DNA of 64,000 nt, taken from NCBI RefSeq assembly GCF_000716715.1, contig NZ_JNYJ01000042.1:1-64000 (forward strand), written 5' to 3'. Shown here in pieces: positions 7,583 through 16,304 of this stretch. Below the pieces are notes generated by a model, which ran no database searches, had not been told where the DNA came from, and saw nothing but the letters and a program-made list of their open reading frames with translations. Within the stretch, counting starts at the first letter, position 1, and each line of letters starts with the position of its first letter. The position numbers and the translations under genes were made by a program. This DNA is from Dactylosporangium aurantiacum. Its GTDB lineage: Bacteria; Actinomycetota; Actinomycetes; Mycobacteriales; Micromonosporaceae.

Positions 7583-8116
7583 TTGACCACGCGCCGAAGA
7601 CTGACCGCCCTGACCATCGCCCTGACCATCGCCCTGGCCGCCGCCGTGACGCTCGCCGCCGGCTGCGAGGGCACGCCCAGCGCCACCGCGCCCGGGGCGA
7701 GCCGCGCCGGCACCGCGAGCGCGGCGCCCGGCGCGAGCACCGCGAGCAGCGCACCCGCCGCGAGCACCGCGCCCACCGTCACCGTCGCGTCGGTGTGCCA
7801 GGCGGTCGACGACGTCTACGCGCCGGAGCGGCTGATCCTGACGAGCACCTGGGGTCAGTACGTCACCGCCACCAACCAGGGCGACACGGCCAAGGCCGCC
7901 TAGCTGAAGGCCAAGCTCGAGGAGATGGTCCCGCGGCTGAGCAAGGCGGCCCGCGCCGAGGTCGCGAAGTCGCCGGACGCCGGCCAGCGGGCGGCCCTGG
8001 AGCAGTACCTGGACGCGGTCGACGCGTGGTACACCAAGCCTTCCTCCGGCGACGCCGTCAGCCGCCTGGAGACGGCCGTCGCGGCCGCGCAGCGGTACTG
8101 CCCGAAGATCCGCTGA
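7583..8116 (+). pseudogene. Lipoprotein gene interrupted by an in-frame TAG codon
   Basis: A TTG start at 7583 with GGGGAG 6 nt upstream opens a lipoprotein: signal peptide, lipobox LAAGC, Ala/Ser/Thr-rich linker, then a helical domain. Codon 107 is TAG (7901-7903). The same frame continues without a shift for 70 more codons (LKAKLEEMVPRLSKAAR through RYCPKIR) to TGA 8114-8116, and the downstream part is a natural continuation of the helical domain. A single CAG-to-TAG change would explain it. It could be a recent nonsense mutation, a sequencing error or readthrough. The family is not recognised. The 3' end overlaps the convergent ccdA-like gene by 59 bp. Confidence 0.75.
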
Positions 8117-8969
8117 CCGGGTGCCGCCGCGGCCGGCGGCGCCGGCGCAGGGCGTTGCGTGCGGGCATCGTGAGCAGCGCACCGGCGAGCAGCGCGCCGG
8201 ACACCACGACGAACCCGGCGGCGCCGAGCCGGTCCACCGCCCCGGCCAGCGACCGCTGGACGGTCTGCGCGGCGTCGAGCACCGGGTCCTCGACGTCGCC
8301 GCGGAGCTCGGCGATGCCGTAGTAGGCGACGTAGGCACCGGCGAGCAGCACCACCACGCCGACGAGCCGGGACAGCGCCGGGCCGAACCGGCGCATCCCG
8401 GTCACCATCCGTGGCCGGCTCACCGCGACCGCGAGCGCGGCGGCGCCGACGAGCAGCCCCATCCCGGCGGCGTACGCGACGAACAGCGCCACCCCTGCGC
8501 CGGGCGTGCCGGCGCGCAGCGACGACGCCACGATGGCCAGGAAGGGGGCGATGGTGCAGGACAGCGACGACGCCGCGTACGCCATCCCGAACAGCAGCAT
8601 GGACAGCGGAGTGCGCCGCACCACCGGTCCACGCACCCGCAGCGCGGTCAGCCCCGGCAGGGACCGGCCCGCCAGCAACCAGCCGCCGGCGACCGCGACC
8701 AGCAGCCCGAACCCGGCGGTGAACCACGGCAGCACCGCGTGCGCGGCGCTCAACGCCGGCGTGAGCAGCAGCCCGAACACCCCGAACACCGCGACGAAAC
8801 CCGCGGTCATCGCGGCCGTGGCGGCCACCGCGCGGCGCACCGCCACCGGCCTGGACGGCGCGTCGTCGCCGAGGACCAGCACGGTGAGGTACACCGGCAG
8901 CAGCGCGAACCCGCACGGGTTGACCGCCGCCAGCAGCCCGGCCGCGAGCGCCAGACCCAGGTCCGACAC
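8058..8969 (-). CDS. ccdA: CcdA/DsbD-like membrane thiol-redox transporter
   Basis: 303 aa integral membrane protein that carries reducing equivalents across the membrane to extracytoplasmic thioredoxin-like proteins. The family hallmark AVNPCGFALLPVYL holds the first redox Cys near the N-terminus; the second is in SSLSCTIAPFLAIV in the middle. About six hydrophobic helices precede a long Arg-rich cytoplasmic tail. GTG 8969 is chosen because it lies 1 nt after the stop of the TlpA-like gene, giving translational coupling. The neighbour supplies the extracytoplasmic thiol partner. The C-terminal codons overlap the end of the convergent lipoprotein pseudogene. Confidence 0.88.
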   Translation of the reverse strand: MSDLGLALAAGLLAAVNPCGFALLPVYLTVLVLGDDAPSRPVAVRRAVAATAAMTAGFVAVFGVFGLLLTPALSAAHAVLPWFTAGFGLLVAVAGGWLLAGRSLPGLTALRVRGPVVRRTPLSMLLFGMAYAASSLSCTIAPFLAIVASSLRAGTPGAGVALFVAYAAGMGLLVGAAALAVAVSRPRMVTGMRRFGPALSRLVGVVVLLAGAYVAYYGIAELRGDVEDPVLDAAQTVQRSLAGAVDRLGAAGFVVVSGALLAGALLTMPARNALRRRRRPRRHPVSGSSGSTAARPRRPSPGG

Positions 8970-8970
8970 G

Positions 8971-9519
8971 TCAGCCGAGCCCGCCCGCGCGCCCGGCGAC
9001 GTCGTCGCCGTCCAGGACCCCCTTGAACACGACCGCACCGGAGGCGTCGAGGAACACGAACGTGCTCTGCGCGGTCACCCCGAACCGCTTCCACAGCACC
9101 CCGGGCTCGTCGGCCAGCTGCGGCACCGTCTCGAGCTTCCACTCCCCCACGAACCGCCGCATCGCGGCGGGCTCGTCCAGCCCACCGACGCCGACCACGG
9201 CGACCCGGCCGGCGAGCTGTTGCGTGGCGGCCTTGACGCCGCGGGCCTGCCGTGCGCAGGTCGGGCACCACGGTGCCCAGAACCACAACACCACCGGCCG
9301 GCCCGCCAGCGTCGCACCGTCGAACGCCGCGCCGTCCAGCGTGGTGGCGGTGAAGTTCAGCGTCTGCGGTACACCGGACCGGGCCGGCACGGGCGCGGCT
9401 GACGAGGCGGCCGGCATCCCTGTGGGGGCGGTCCCGGCCGGCCCGGTCGACCCGGCCGGGGCACCGCACCCACTGAGCACCAGCAGGGCACAGACCAGCG
9501 CGGCGGCGGCACGGTTCAT
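8971..9519 (-). CDS. TlpA/ResA-like thioredoxin-fold lipoprotein
   Basis: About 182 aa. A short lipoprotein signal (ALVCALLVLSGC) is followed by a Pro/Ala/Thr linker and a thioredoxin fold with active site WAPWCPTC. The downstream part (TVPQLADEPGVLWKRFGV, STFVFLDASGAV) has the cis-Pro region of this family. It should reduce or exchange disulfides outside the membrane with electrons from the CcdA-like protein encoded next. Two ATGs are possible (9525, 9519); the second is preferred because GAGG sits 7 nt before it but only 1 nt before the first. Confidence 0.88.
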   Translation of the reverse strand: MNRAAAALVCALLVLSGCGAPAGSTGPAGTAPTGMPAASSAAPVPARSGVPQTLNFTATTLDGAAFDGATLAGRPVVLWFWAPWCPTCARQARGVKAATQQLAGRVAVVGVGGLDEPAAMRRFVGEWKLETVPQLADEPGVLWKRFGVTAQSTFVFLDASGAVVFKGVLDGDDVAGRAGGLG

Positions 9520-9559
9520 GGGCATGCCTCACTCTAGGAGCGCCGGGCCGGTCCGCATC

Positions 9560-11686
9560 TTACGAACCGGTGACGACCGTGCGCCGGCGGGTGGGCCGCC
9601 ACCAGTTGGCCGGCCCGAGCAGGGCCATCGTCGCCGGGACCAGCAACCCGCGCACGACGGTGGCGTCGACGGTGATCGCGACGGCCATGCCGAGGCCGAA
9701 CATCTTGATGACCGGGTCGGTGTGCAGGGTGAAGCTGGCGAAGACGACGACCATGATGCATGCGGCCGAGGTGATGACCCGGCCGGTCGCGGCGAGTCCC
9801 TCACGCACCGAGGCGGTGTTGTCGGTCGTACGCTGCCACACCTCCTGCACGGCGGTGAGCAGGAACACCTCGTAGTCCATCGAGAGGCCGAACAGCAGCG
9901 CGAAGAGCATCGTCGGGACGTAGCTCTCGACGGGCACCGGGCCGTCGAGGCCGAGCAGGGTGACACCCCAGCCCCAGGAGAACACCGCGGTGAGCGCGCC
10001 GTAGGCGGCGCCGATCGACACCAGGTTCATCACCGCCGCCTTCAGCGCCACCACCGGGGCCCGGAAGGCCAGCAGGAGCAGCAGCGCCGACAGTGCGACC
10101 ACCACCGCTATGACGGCGGGCATCCGCGCGCTGAGCCGGTCGGCGAGGTCGGCACGGGTCGCGGTGGCGCCGCCGACGTGCGGGGCCGTGCCGTCCACCC
10201 GGACCGCGCGCAGCGCGGTGACGAGCTGCGCGGTGCGCGGGTCGCCGGGGGCGGTCCGTGGCGTGACCCGGACCGTCGCGGTCGCCCCGCCGCTCAGCGC
10301 CGCCGGGCCCGCGGCGGCCACGCCCGGGACGGCCCGCACCGCGTCGGTCAGTGCCGCCAGCCGCGGATCGGCCGCGCCGGTGGCCGGCGGGTCCAGCGGC
10401 AGCACGACGGTCAGCGGACCGTTCACGCCGGGGCCGAATCCGCCGGCGAGCAGGTCGAAGCTCTGCCGCGCGGCACTGCCGGGCGGGTTGCTGCCGGCGT
10501 CGATCTGCCCGAGGCTCAGGTCGAGCGCGGGGTACGCCAGCGCGCCCAGCAGCGCGGTGGTGAGCAGCGCGCAGCGCCACGGCCGGCGGCTGACCGCGCC
10601 GGCGAGCCGCCCCCAGCCGCTGCGGCCCGCGCCGCCGCGCCGGCGCGCCACCCGCAGGGCGTCGATCCGGCCGCCCAGCACGGCCAGCATGGCCGGGAGC
10701 AGGGTCACCGCACCGGCGACGGCGAACCCCACCGCGATGCCGGTGGTCCAGGCCAGCGTGGCCAGCAGCGGCACCTCGGCGACGGCCAGGCCGCCGAGGG
10801 CGATGACGACCGTGCCGCCGGCGAACAGCACCGCGCTGCCTGACGAGGCGACGCTGTGCGCGACGGCGTCGGCGACCGGCACGCCGTCGGCCAGCTGCTG
10901 GCGGTGGCGGGTGATCAGGAACAGCGCGTAGTCGATGCCGACGCCGAGGCCGACCATGGTGGCCAGGGTCGCCGCCACCGCCGGTATGCCGGTGAGGTGG
11001 CCGGCGAGGCCGATCACGCTCAGCGCCCCGGCGAGGGTGAGCAGGGCGGTGACGATCGGCAGCGCCGCCGCGACGAGACCGCCGAACGCGAACAGCAGCA
11101 CGATGACCGCCGCCGCGAGACCGAGCAGCTCGCTGGTGCGGGAGCCGGTGCGGTCCGCCGCGGCGGCGAGGGCGCCGCCGGGCACCGTGTCGATGCCGGC
11201 GTCACGAGCCGGCGCGGCCGCGGCGAGCACGGCGTCGGCGACCGGCCGGTCCAGGCTCCGCGGCGGCACGTCGAAGGTCAACGTCAGGTACCCGGTGCGT
11301 CCGTCGGCGCTCAGCGAGCCCCGCTCCGCCGAGGGCGGCAGGACCTGCACGACGTGGGCGATCCCGCCGATCCGGGCGGCGACGCCGGCGAGGACGTCGG
11401 CGCGGGCGGGGTCGTCGAGGCGGCCGCTGCCGGCGTGCAGGACCAGCTGGGCGTTGGCGTCGCGGGTGCCGGGGTCGGCGCGCTCCAGCAGGTCGCGGGC
11501 GACCTGGGCGTCGCTGCCGGGCAGGGTGACGTCGTTGTCGGTCGGGCGGCCGTTGAGCGCCACCGCGGCGGCCAGGCCGGCGATCAGCACCAGCCAGGCG
11601 GCGAGGACCGACCGGGGTCTGGTGGCGCAGGCCCGGCCGAGGCGGCCGAGGAGCCGGTACAGGACGCCGTGCTCGATCGCGGTCAT
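9560..11686 (-). CDS. MmpL-family RND transporter
   Basis: 708 aa. An MMPL-type exporter with two repeats, each an extracytoplasmic loop between TM1 and TM2-6: first half with LAAWLVLIAGLAAAVALNG and GLGVGIDYALFLITRHRQQL, second half with ALLFGLSMDYEVFLLTAVQEVW. The charged GxDY/MDYE motifs in TM4/TM10 are those that couple proton flow. Substrates of the family are lipids or lipophilic compounds. ATG 11686 overlaps the stop of the preceding LmeA-like gene by 4 bp, so the two are coupled. The operon begins with a two-component system that probably controls it. Confidence 0.9.
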   Translation of the reverse strand: MTAIEHGVLYRLLGRLGRACATRPRSVLAAWLVLIAGLAAAVALNGRPTDNDVTLPGSDAQVARDLLERADPGTRDANAQLVLHAGSGRLDDPARADVLAGVAARIGGIAHVVQVLPPSAERGSLSADGRTGYLTLTFDVPPRSLDRPVADAVLAAAAPARDAGIDTVPGGALAAAADRTGSRTSELLGLAAAVIVLLFAFGGLVAAALPIVTALLTLAGALSVIGLAGHLTGIPAVAATLATMVGLGVGIDYALFLITRHRQQLADGVPVADAVAHSVASSGSAVLFAGGTVVIALGGLAVAEVPLLATLAWTTGIAVGFAVAGAVTLLPAMLAVLGGRIDALRVARRRGGAGRSGWGRLAGAVSRRPWRCALLTTALLGALAYPALDLSLGQIDAGSNPPGSAARQSFDLLAGGFGPGVNGPLTVVLPLDPPATGAADPRLAALTDAVRAVPGVAAAGPAALSGGATATVRVTPRTAPGDPRTAQLVTALRAVRVDGTAPHVGGATATRADLADRLSARMPAVIAVVVALSALLLLLAFRAPVVALKAAVMNLVSIGAAYGALTAVFSWGWGVTLLGLDGPVPVESYVPTMLFALLFGLSMDYEVFLLTAVQEVWQRTTDNTASVREGLAATGRVITSAACIMVVVFASFTLHTDPVIKMFGLGMAVAITVDATVVRGLLVPATMALLGPANWWRPTRRRTVVTGS

Positions 11687-12465
11687 GACCGGTCTCCACA
11701 CGGGGCGCCGGTCGGCACGGCGCGCGGCGCCGCCGCGGGGCGGTGGATCGACAGGTCGGTGCCGGTCACGGTGATGGTGAGCCCGTCGGGTTCCACGCGC
11801 ACGTCGCGGTACCGCAGGCCCGCCGGCAGGTCGGGCAGCTTCCGGCTGGCGTCGCCGGCGCCGAGCCGGTCGAGCAGGCCCTTGGCGGGGCGGCGGATGC
11901 CGAAGATCTCGACCTCCTGCGGCTCGATCAGCAGCGTGCCGTCGCTGATCGTCGGGCGGGCCAGCAGGGTCACCGGCAGCCGCTGCCCGCCGACGGTCGC
12001 GGTCGTGCCGATCGCCAGCAGGCCGCCGGCCGCGCCGTAGGTGACGTCACGCTCACCGAGCCGGGTGGGCAACGCGTCGAAGCCGGCGACGGCCTGCATG
12101 GTCGCGGCGCCGACCGACACGCCGTCGCCGGACAGTCCGGTGTCGCGCAGCGATGCCCGCACGGTCGCCAGGTGGAACTGGCCCCGGCGCAGATCGCTGA
12201 CGGTCACGTCGATGCGGCGGTACCGCCCGGTGAGCACCTGCGGCAGGAACGGCAGGTCCCGGACGGTGACCTGGGGGCGGCGGCCGACGCCGGGCAGGCA
12301 CTGCAGGCGGTCGGCGATCCGGTCCGCGGCGACGGCGGCGGCCACCCGGTCGGTGACGGCCAGCGCCGCGACGCACAGCAGCGCGGCGACGATCACGACG
12401 CGCGTCCGGCGACGGCGGGGTATCAGGTGGCGGGCGGCGGGCAGGCGCAGTGGTGGTTTGGGCAC
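11683..12465 (-). CDS. LmeA-like (DUF2993) phospholipid-binding envelope protein
   Basis: 260 aa from a GTG start. An N-terminal membrane anchor (VVIVAALLCVAALAVTDRV) follows a basic segment, then the DUF2993 domain: AADRIADRLQ, VTVRDLPFLPQVLTGRYRRI, VSVGAATMQAVAGFDALPTRLGE and a C-terminal GLRYRDVRVEPDGLTI strand pair. In mycobacteria LmeA binds phospholipid and acts in lipomannan maturation. Here its stop overlaps the MmpL start, implying a shared envelope-lipid task. The gap to the histidine kinase gene is only 55 bp, so read-through from the regulator genes is likely. Confidence 0.85.
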   Translation of the reverse strand: MPKPPLRLPAARHLIPRRRRTRVVIVAALLCVAALAVTDRVAAAVAADRIADRLQCLPGVGRRPQVTVRDLPFLPQVLTGRYRRIDVTVSDLRRGQFHLATVRASLRDTGLSGDGVSVGAATMQAVAGFDALPTRLGERDVTYGAAGGLLAIGTTATVGGQRLPVTLLARPTISDGTLLIEPQEVEIFGIRRPAKGLLDRLGAGDASRKLPDLPAGLRYRDVRVEPDGLTITVTGTDLSIHRPAAAPRAVPTGAPCGDRS

Positions 12466-12520
12466 CCGTCCACTGCATCAGCCGTACCGCTGGCGACGAT
12501 GCGACGACGATGAGAGTCCG

Positions 12521-13903
12521 TCATGCGTCGGCCAAGGGGATCGTGAACCGCACCGCCGTGCCGTCGCCGGGCGCGGAGGTGAGGCCGACGGTGCCGCCGT
12601 GCGCCGCCACGATCTCCGCGACGATCGCCAGGCCGAGGCCGCTGCCGCCGGCGCCGCGGGCGTCGTCGCCCCGGCTGAACCGGTCGAACGCCCGGTCGGC
12701 CAGGCCGGGCGGCATGCCCGGGCCGCGGTCGCGGACCTCGACCTCCGCGCGGCCGTCCACCGTCCGCAGCCGGACCGTGACCGGGACGTCGGCCGGGGTG
12801 TGGCGGCGCGCGTTGGCCAGCAGGTTCGCCATCAGCTGCCGGACCGCGTCCTCGTCGCCGAGCACCCGGCACGCCGGCGGCACGTCGAGGCGGACGGGCC
12901 GGCCGGGCTGCACCACGAGCAGGTCCGACACCGAGTCACGCAGCACCGGCGTCAGGTCGAACGGGCCGTGCCGCAGCGCCGGTTCGGCGTCCAGACGCGC
13001 CAGGTACAGCAGGTCGTCGACGAGCGTGCCCATCCGGCGGGCCTCGTCGTCGACGCGGCGCAGCACCGCCGGGCGTTCGGCGTCGCCGATGATGCCCTGC
13101 CGCAGCAGCTGCAGGTAGCCGCGGATCGACGTGAGCGGGGTGCGCAGCTCGTGCGAGGCGTCGGCGACGAAGCGGCGCATCCGGTCCTCGGACGCGGCCC
13201 GCACCGCCAGCGCGGCCTCGATCCGGGCCAGCATCCCGTTGACCGCGTGGGTCAGCCGCCCCACCTCGGTGCGCGCCGGCGGCCCCGGCGGCACCCGCCG
13301 GTCGAGCTCGCCGCCGGCGATCGCGGTGGCGGTCGCCGTGATCCGGTCGAGCGGGCGGAGGCTGCGGGCGACGAGCAGCCGGCCACCGGCCGCGAGCAGC
13401 AGCAGCATGGCCGCGGCCACGCCGAGCTCCGTCAGGACGAGCTGGCGGACGGTCTGGCGCACCGGGTCCATCGGCAGCGCCACCAGCACTGTGGCGCCGT
13501 CCACGGTCCGGCCGACGACGGCGCGGTACCGGCCGGCGCCGACGTTCGTGGCCGCGGTCAGCCGCCCGTCCGCCGGCGCGGCGGGGGCCTCGTCCAGCAG
13601 CGGGCGGGCGGGGACGGACTGCAGGCCGCCGAGCCGGGTCAGCGAACCGTCGGCGCGGCGCACCTCCACCAGGTAGTCCGACGGGGCGATCACCGCCTGC
13701 AGGCCGCCGCGCGCCGATGGGGCGTCGAGCTGGCCGATGCGCTGCTGCGCGAACCGGGCGGCGACGTCGAGCTGGTCGTCGGTGCGGGCCAGCAGGTACC
13801 CGCGCAGTGCGAGCACGGCGCTGGCCCCGGCGACCAGCAGGACCGCCGCGGTGACGGCCAGCATGCCCACCAGCAGCGAGCCGCGCAGCGACCAGCGGTT
13901 CAC
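12521..13903 (-). CDS. Sensor histidine kinase
   Basis: 460 aa. Two TM helices (about 12-34 and 157-178) flank a ~120-residue external sensor, then HAMP (180-235), HisKA with FVADASHELRTPLTSI (phospho-acceptor H251) and an HATPase_c domain carrying NLLANARRHTP, DRGPGMPPG and GGSGLGLAIV. The GTG start overlaps the response-regulator stop (GTGA). The architecture is that of MprB/TcrY-like envelope-stress kinases. Signal unknown; downstream LmeA/MmpL genes suggest a wall or membrane stimulus. Confidence 0.93.
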   Translation of the reverse strand: MNRWSLRGSLLVGMLAVTAAVLLVAGASAVLALRGYLLARTDDQLDVAARFAQQRIGQLDAPSARGGLQAVIAPSDYLVEVRRADGSLTRLGGLQSVPARPLLDEAPAAPADGRLTAATNVGAGRYRAVVGRTVDGATVLVALPMDPVRQTVRQLVLTELGVAAAMLLLLAAGGRLLVARSLRPLDRITATATAIAGGELDRRVPPGPPARTEVGRLTHAVNGMLARIEAALAVRAASEDRMRRFVADASHELRTPLTSIRGYLQLLRQGIIGDAERPAVLRRVDDEARRMGTLVDDLLYLARLDAEPALRHGPFDLTPVLRDSVSDLLVVQPGRPVRLDVPPACRVLGDEDAVRQLMANLLANARRHTPADVPVTVRLRTVDGRAEVEVRDRGPGMPPGLADRAFDRFSRGDDARGAGGSGLGLAIVAEIVAAHGGTVGLTSAPGDGTAVRFTIPLADA

Positions 13904-14598
13904 GTCCCGGGCTCCGTGAGCGCGTAGCCGAACCCGCGCCGGGTGGTGATCAGTGGCGGGCCGTGCCGGTCGAGCTTGCGCCGCAGGTAGCCGACGTAGG
14001 TGTCCACCACGTTGGAGGTCCCGCCGAAGTCGTAGCTCCAGACCGCGTCGAGGATCTGCGCCCGCGACAGCACCCGGTTCGGGTGCTGCATGAGGTACCG
14101 CAGCAGCTTGAACTCCGTCGGGGACAGCTCGACGAGGCGGCCGGCCCGCCGTACCTGCAGCGTCTCCTCGTCCAACTCGACGTCCGCGTGGCGCAGCACC
14201 CCCGCCGGTGGCGCGCCGGCGGCCGGGCGGATGCGGCGCAGCACCGCCCGGACCCGGGCGACGAGCTCGTCCACGGAGAACGGCTTGGTGATGTAGTCGT
14301 CACCGCCGTACGTCAGACCGGTGATCTTGTCGCCGGGCGCGTCCCGTGCCGTGAGGAACACGATGCCGACCTCGTGCCCGTCGGCGCGCAGCGCCCGGCA
14401 GACGTCGAACCCGTCGCCGTCCGGCAACATGACATCGAGCACCACGACGTCCGGCCGGTCCGCCGACGCGCGCCGCACCGCCTCGGCGGCGCTGCCCGCG
14501 GTGGCGACCAGGAAGCCGTGAAAGCGCAGCACCGTGGCCAGCATGTCGACGATGTTCGGCTGGTCGTCGACCACCAGCACCCGAGCGGCCCCCTGCAC
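13900..14598 (-). CDS. OmpR/PhoB-type response regulator
   Basis: 232 aa. Receiver domain with acidic pair DD at 11-12, phospho-acceptor D55 in VVVLDVMLPDGDGF and switch Lys in YITKPFSVDEL. The winged-helix domain shows LSPTEFKLLRYLMQHPNRVLS and VVDTYVGYLRRKL with the final RGFGY hairpin. It pairs with the kinase gene downstream by a 4-bp overlap. The start is taken as GTG 14598; it diverges from the ferredoxin-reductase gene across a 107-bp gap. Confidence 0.93.
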   Translation of the reverse strand: MQGAARVLVVDDQPNIVDMLATVLRFHGFLVATAGSAAEAVRRASADRPDVVVLDVMLPDGDGFDVCRALRADGHEVGIVFLTARDAPGDKITGLTYGGDDYITKPFSVDELVARVRAVLRRIRPAAGAPPAGVLRHADVELDEETLQVRRAGRLVELSPTEFKLLRYLMQHPNRVLSRAQILDAVWSYDFGGTSNVVDTYVGYLRRKLDRHGPPLITTRRGFGYALTEPGT

Positions 14599-14692
14599 AC
14601 CCTCACCATGACACGACCGGATGTGCGTTCGATGAGAGATCCGACCCGGGCCTCCTCCGCCGCAGGTGGGGCGGCCCGGCGCGGCGCCGCCC

Positions 14693-14705
14693 TACGTTGG
14701 CCCCC
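14693..14705 (+). promoter_or_regulatory. -10 element of a probable leaderless promoter
   Basis: TACGTT (14693-14698, consensus TAnnnT) ends exactly 7 nt before ATG 14706, so the transcript would begin at the start codon. There is no Shine-Dalgarno sequence, and no good -35 is visible. Confidence 0.45.
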
Positions 14706-16304
14706 ATGAGGCTGGTGGTGGATCTGACCCGGTGCCAGGGCTACGGGCAGTGCGTGTTCGCCGCGCCCGACGTGTTCCGGATGCCCGGTGACGAGGCGCT
14801 GCTGTACGAGCCGAATCCGAGTGAGGAACGCCGGCGCGAGGTGCTCAAGGCGGCCGCGGCCTGCCCGGTGCGGGCGATCGTGCTCGACACCGGCGCGCCG
14901 CCGGCCGCACCGCCGGCGGCCGGGGTCGCCGGCGTCGAGCGGATCGTCATCGTCGGCGCGTCGCTGGCCGGGCTGCGGGCGGCCGACGCACTGCGCCGCA
15001 CCGGGTACGCCGGGTCGCTGATCCTGATCGGTGACGAGCCCCACGAGCCCTACGACCGGATCGCCCTGTCGAAGCAGGTGCTGACCGGCTGGGTGCCGGC
15101 GCAGCACACCGCCCTGCCGCGCAGCACGGCACTCGATGCGCAGTGGCGGCTGGGGCAGCCGGCCGTCGGGCTCGACCGGCACGGCAAGCAGGTGGTGCTG
15201 GCCGACGGTGAGCGCGTGGGCTTCGACCGGCTGCTCATCGCCACCGGGGTACGGGCGGCCCCGTGGCCGGTCGCCGAGGAGGCCACCCTCGACGGCCTGT
15301 ACACGGTGCGCAGCCGCGACGACGGCGTCCGGCTGCGCCGGCGGCTCGCCGACCGTCCCGGTCGGGTGCTGGTCATCGGGGCCGGGTTCATCGGCAGCGA
15401 GGTCGCCTCCGACTGCCGCGAGCTGGGCCTGCCGGTCACCGTCGTGGACCGTGGCCCGGCGCCGCTGGCCGGGGCGTTGGGCGCGGCGATCGGCCGGGTC
15501 GCCGCCGACCTGCACCGCGACGCCGGCGTCGACCTGCGCTGCGGGGTGAGCGTCGAGGCCCTCGAAGGCGACGGCGAGGGCCGGCTCCGGCGGGCCCGGC
15601 TGACCGACGGCACCACCGTGGACGTGGACGTGGCCGTCGCCGCGCTCGGGGCACGGCGCAACGTGGAGTGGCTGGCGGGCTCCGGTCTCGCGGCCGGGCA
15701 CTGGGGCGTGGCGTGCGACGCCGGCTGCCGCGCCTTCGACACCAACGGCCTGGTCACCGACGACATCTTCGTCGCCGGTGACGTGGCCCGGTTCCCGCAC
15801 CCGGTGTACGACTACCAGTTCATGGCGCTGGAGCACTGGGGCAACGCCGTCGACCAGGCCGAGATCGCCGCCCACAACATGATCAGCGCCGGGCCGGACC
15901 AGTGGCCGCACGTCAGCCTGCCGGTGTTCTGGTCCACCCAGTTCGGCGTCGAGATCAAGTCGATCGGCGTGCCCACCTTCGCCGACGAGGTCGTCATCGC
16001 GCAGGGCTCGGTCGAGCAGCGCCGGTTCGTCGCCGTGTACGGCCGCCACGGCCGGATCACCGCCGCGGTCACCTTCGACCAGGGCATGTGGCTGGAGTTC
16101 TACGGCCGGCTCATCGAGCGGGCCGCGCCGTTCCCGCCGCGGATGCGCACCGTCGACCCGCCCACGCCGACCCGCCCCGTGGCGGCCGAGGTGCGGTCGG
16201 AGCCGTCCGCGACCGCCACGGTCGTGCTCACCGGCCACCAGCCCAGCGAGCGGCGCGCCGTGCTCGTGCCCGACCACCGTGCCGAGGAGCACACCGATGC
16301 CTAG
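14706..16304 (+). CDS. [3Fe-4S] ferredoxin fused to FAD-dependent ferredoxin reductase
   Basis: 532 aa. Residues 1-62 are a small ferredoxin with three cluster cysteines (C10, C16, C53; the fourth position is absent, the pattern of [3Fe-4S] P450 partners). A short Pro/Ala linker leads to a class I reductase like putidaredoxin reductase: FAD motif IVIVGASLAGLRAADALR, NAD(P)H motif VLVIGAGFIGSEVAS and the late TDDIFVAGDVARF motif. A single polypeptide therefore carries electrons from NAD(P)H to the P450 encoded immediately downstream, whose ATG overlaps this stop by 8 bp. The C-terminal ~50 residues are low-complexity. ATG 14706 is chosen over TTG 14697 because it opens directly on the ferredoxin strand. 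Confidence 0.92.
   Translation: MRLVVDLTRCQGYGQCVFAAPDVFRMPGDEALLYEPNPSEERRREVLKAAAACPVRAIVLDTGAPPAAPPAAGVAGVERIVIVGASLAGLRAADALRRTGYAGSLILIGDEPHEPYDRIALSKQVLTGWVPAQHTALPRSTALDAQWRLGQPAVGLDRHGKQVVLADGERVGFDRLLIATGVRAAPWPVAEEATLDGLYTVRSRDDGVRLRRRLADRPGRVLVIGAGFIGSEVASDCRELGLPVTVVDRGPAPLAGALGAAIGRVAADLHRDAGVDLRCGVSVEALEGDGEGRLRRARLTDGTTVDVDVAVAALGARRNVEWLAGSGLAAGHWGVACDAGCRAFDTNGLVTDDIFVAGDVARFPHPVYDYQFMALEHWGNAVDQAEIAAHNMISAGPDQWPHVSLPVFWSTQFGVEIKSIGVPTFADEVVIAQGSVEQRRFVAVYGRHGRITAAVTFDQGMWLEFYGRLIERAAPFPPRMRTVDPPTPTRPVAAEVRSEPSATATVVLTGHQPSERRAVLVPDHRAEEHTDA

Noticed and set aside
5253..7586. Long open frame antisense to recD2 (over 700 codons)
   Set aside because: High-GC codon usage leaves antisense frames open; the translation is low-complexity Gly/Arg/Val/Gln-rich with no domain, while the minus frame has all helicase motifs.
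7901..7903. TAG as pyrrolysine or programmed recoding
   Set aside because: Nothing in the window suggests pyrrolysine machinery, and the simplest cause is a point mutation or sequencing error.
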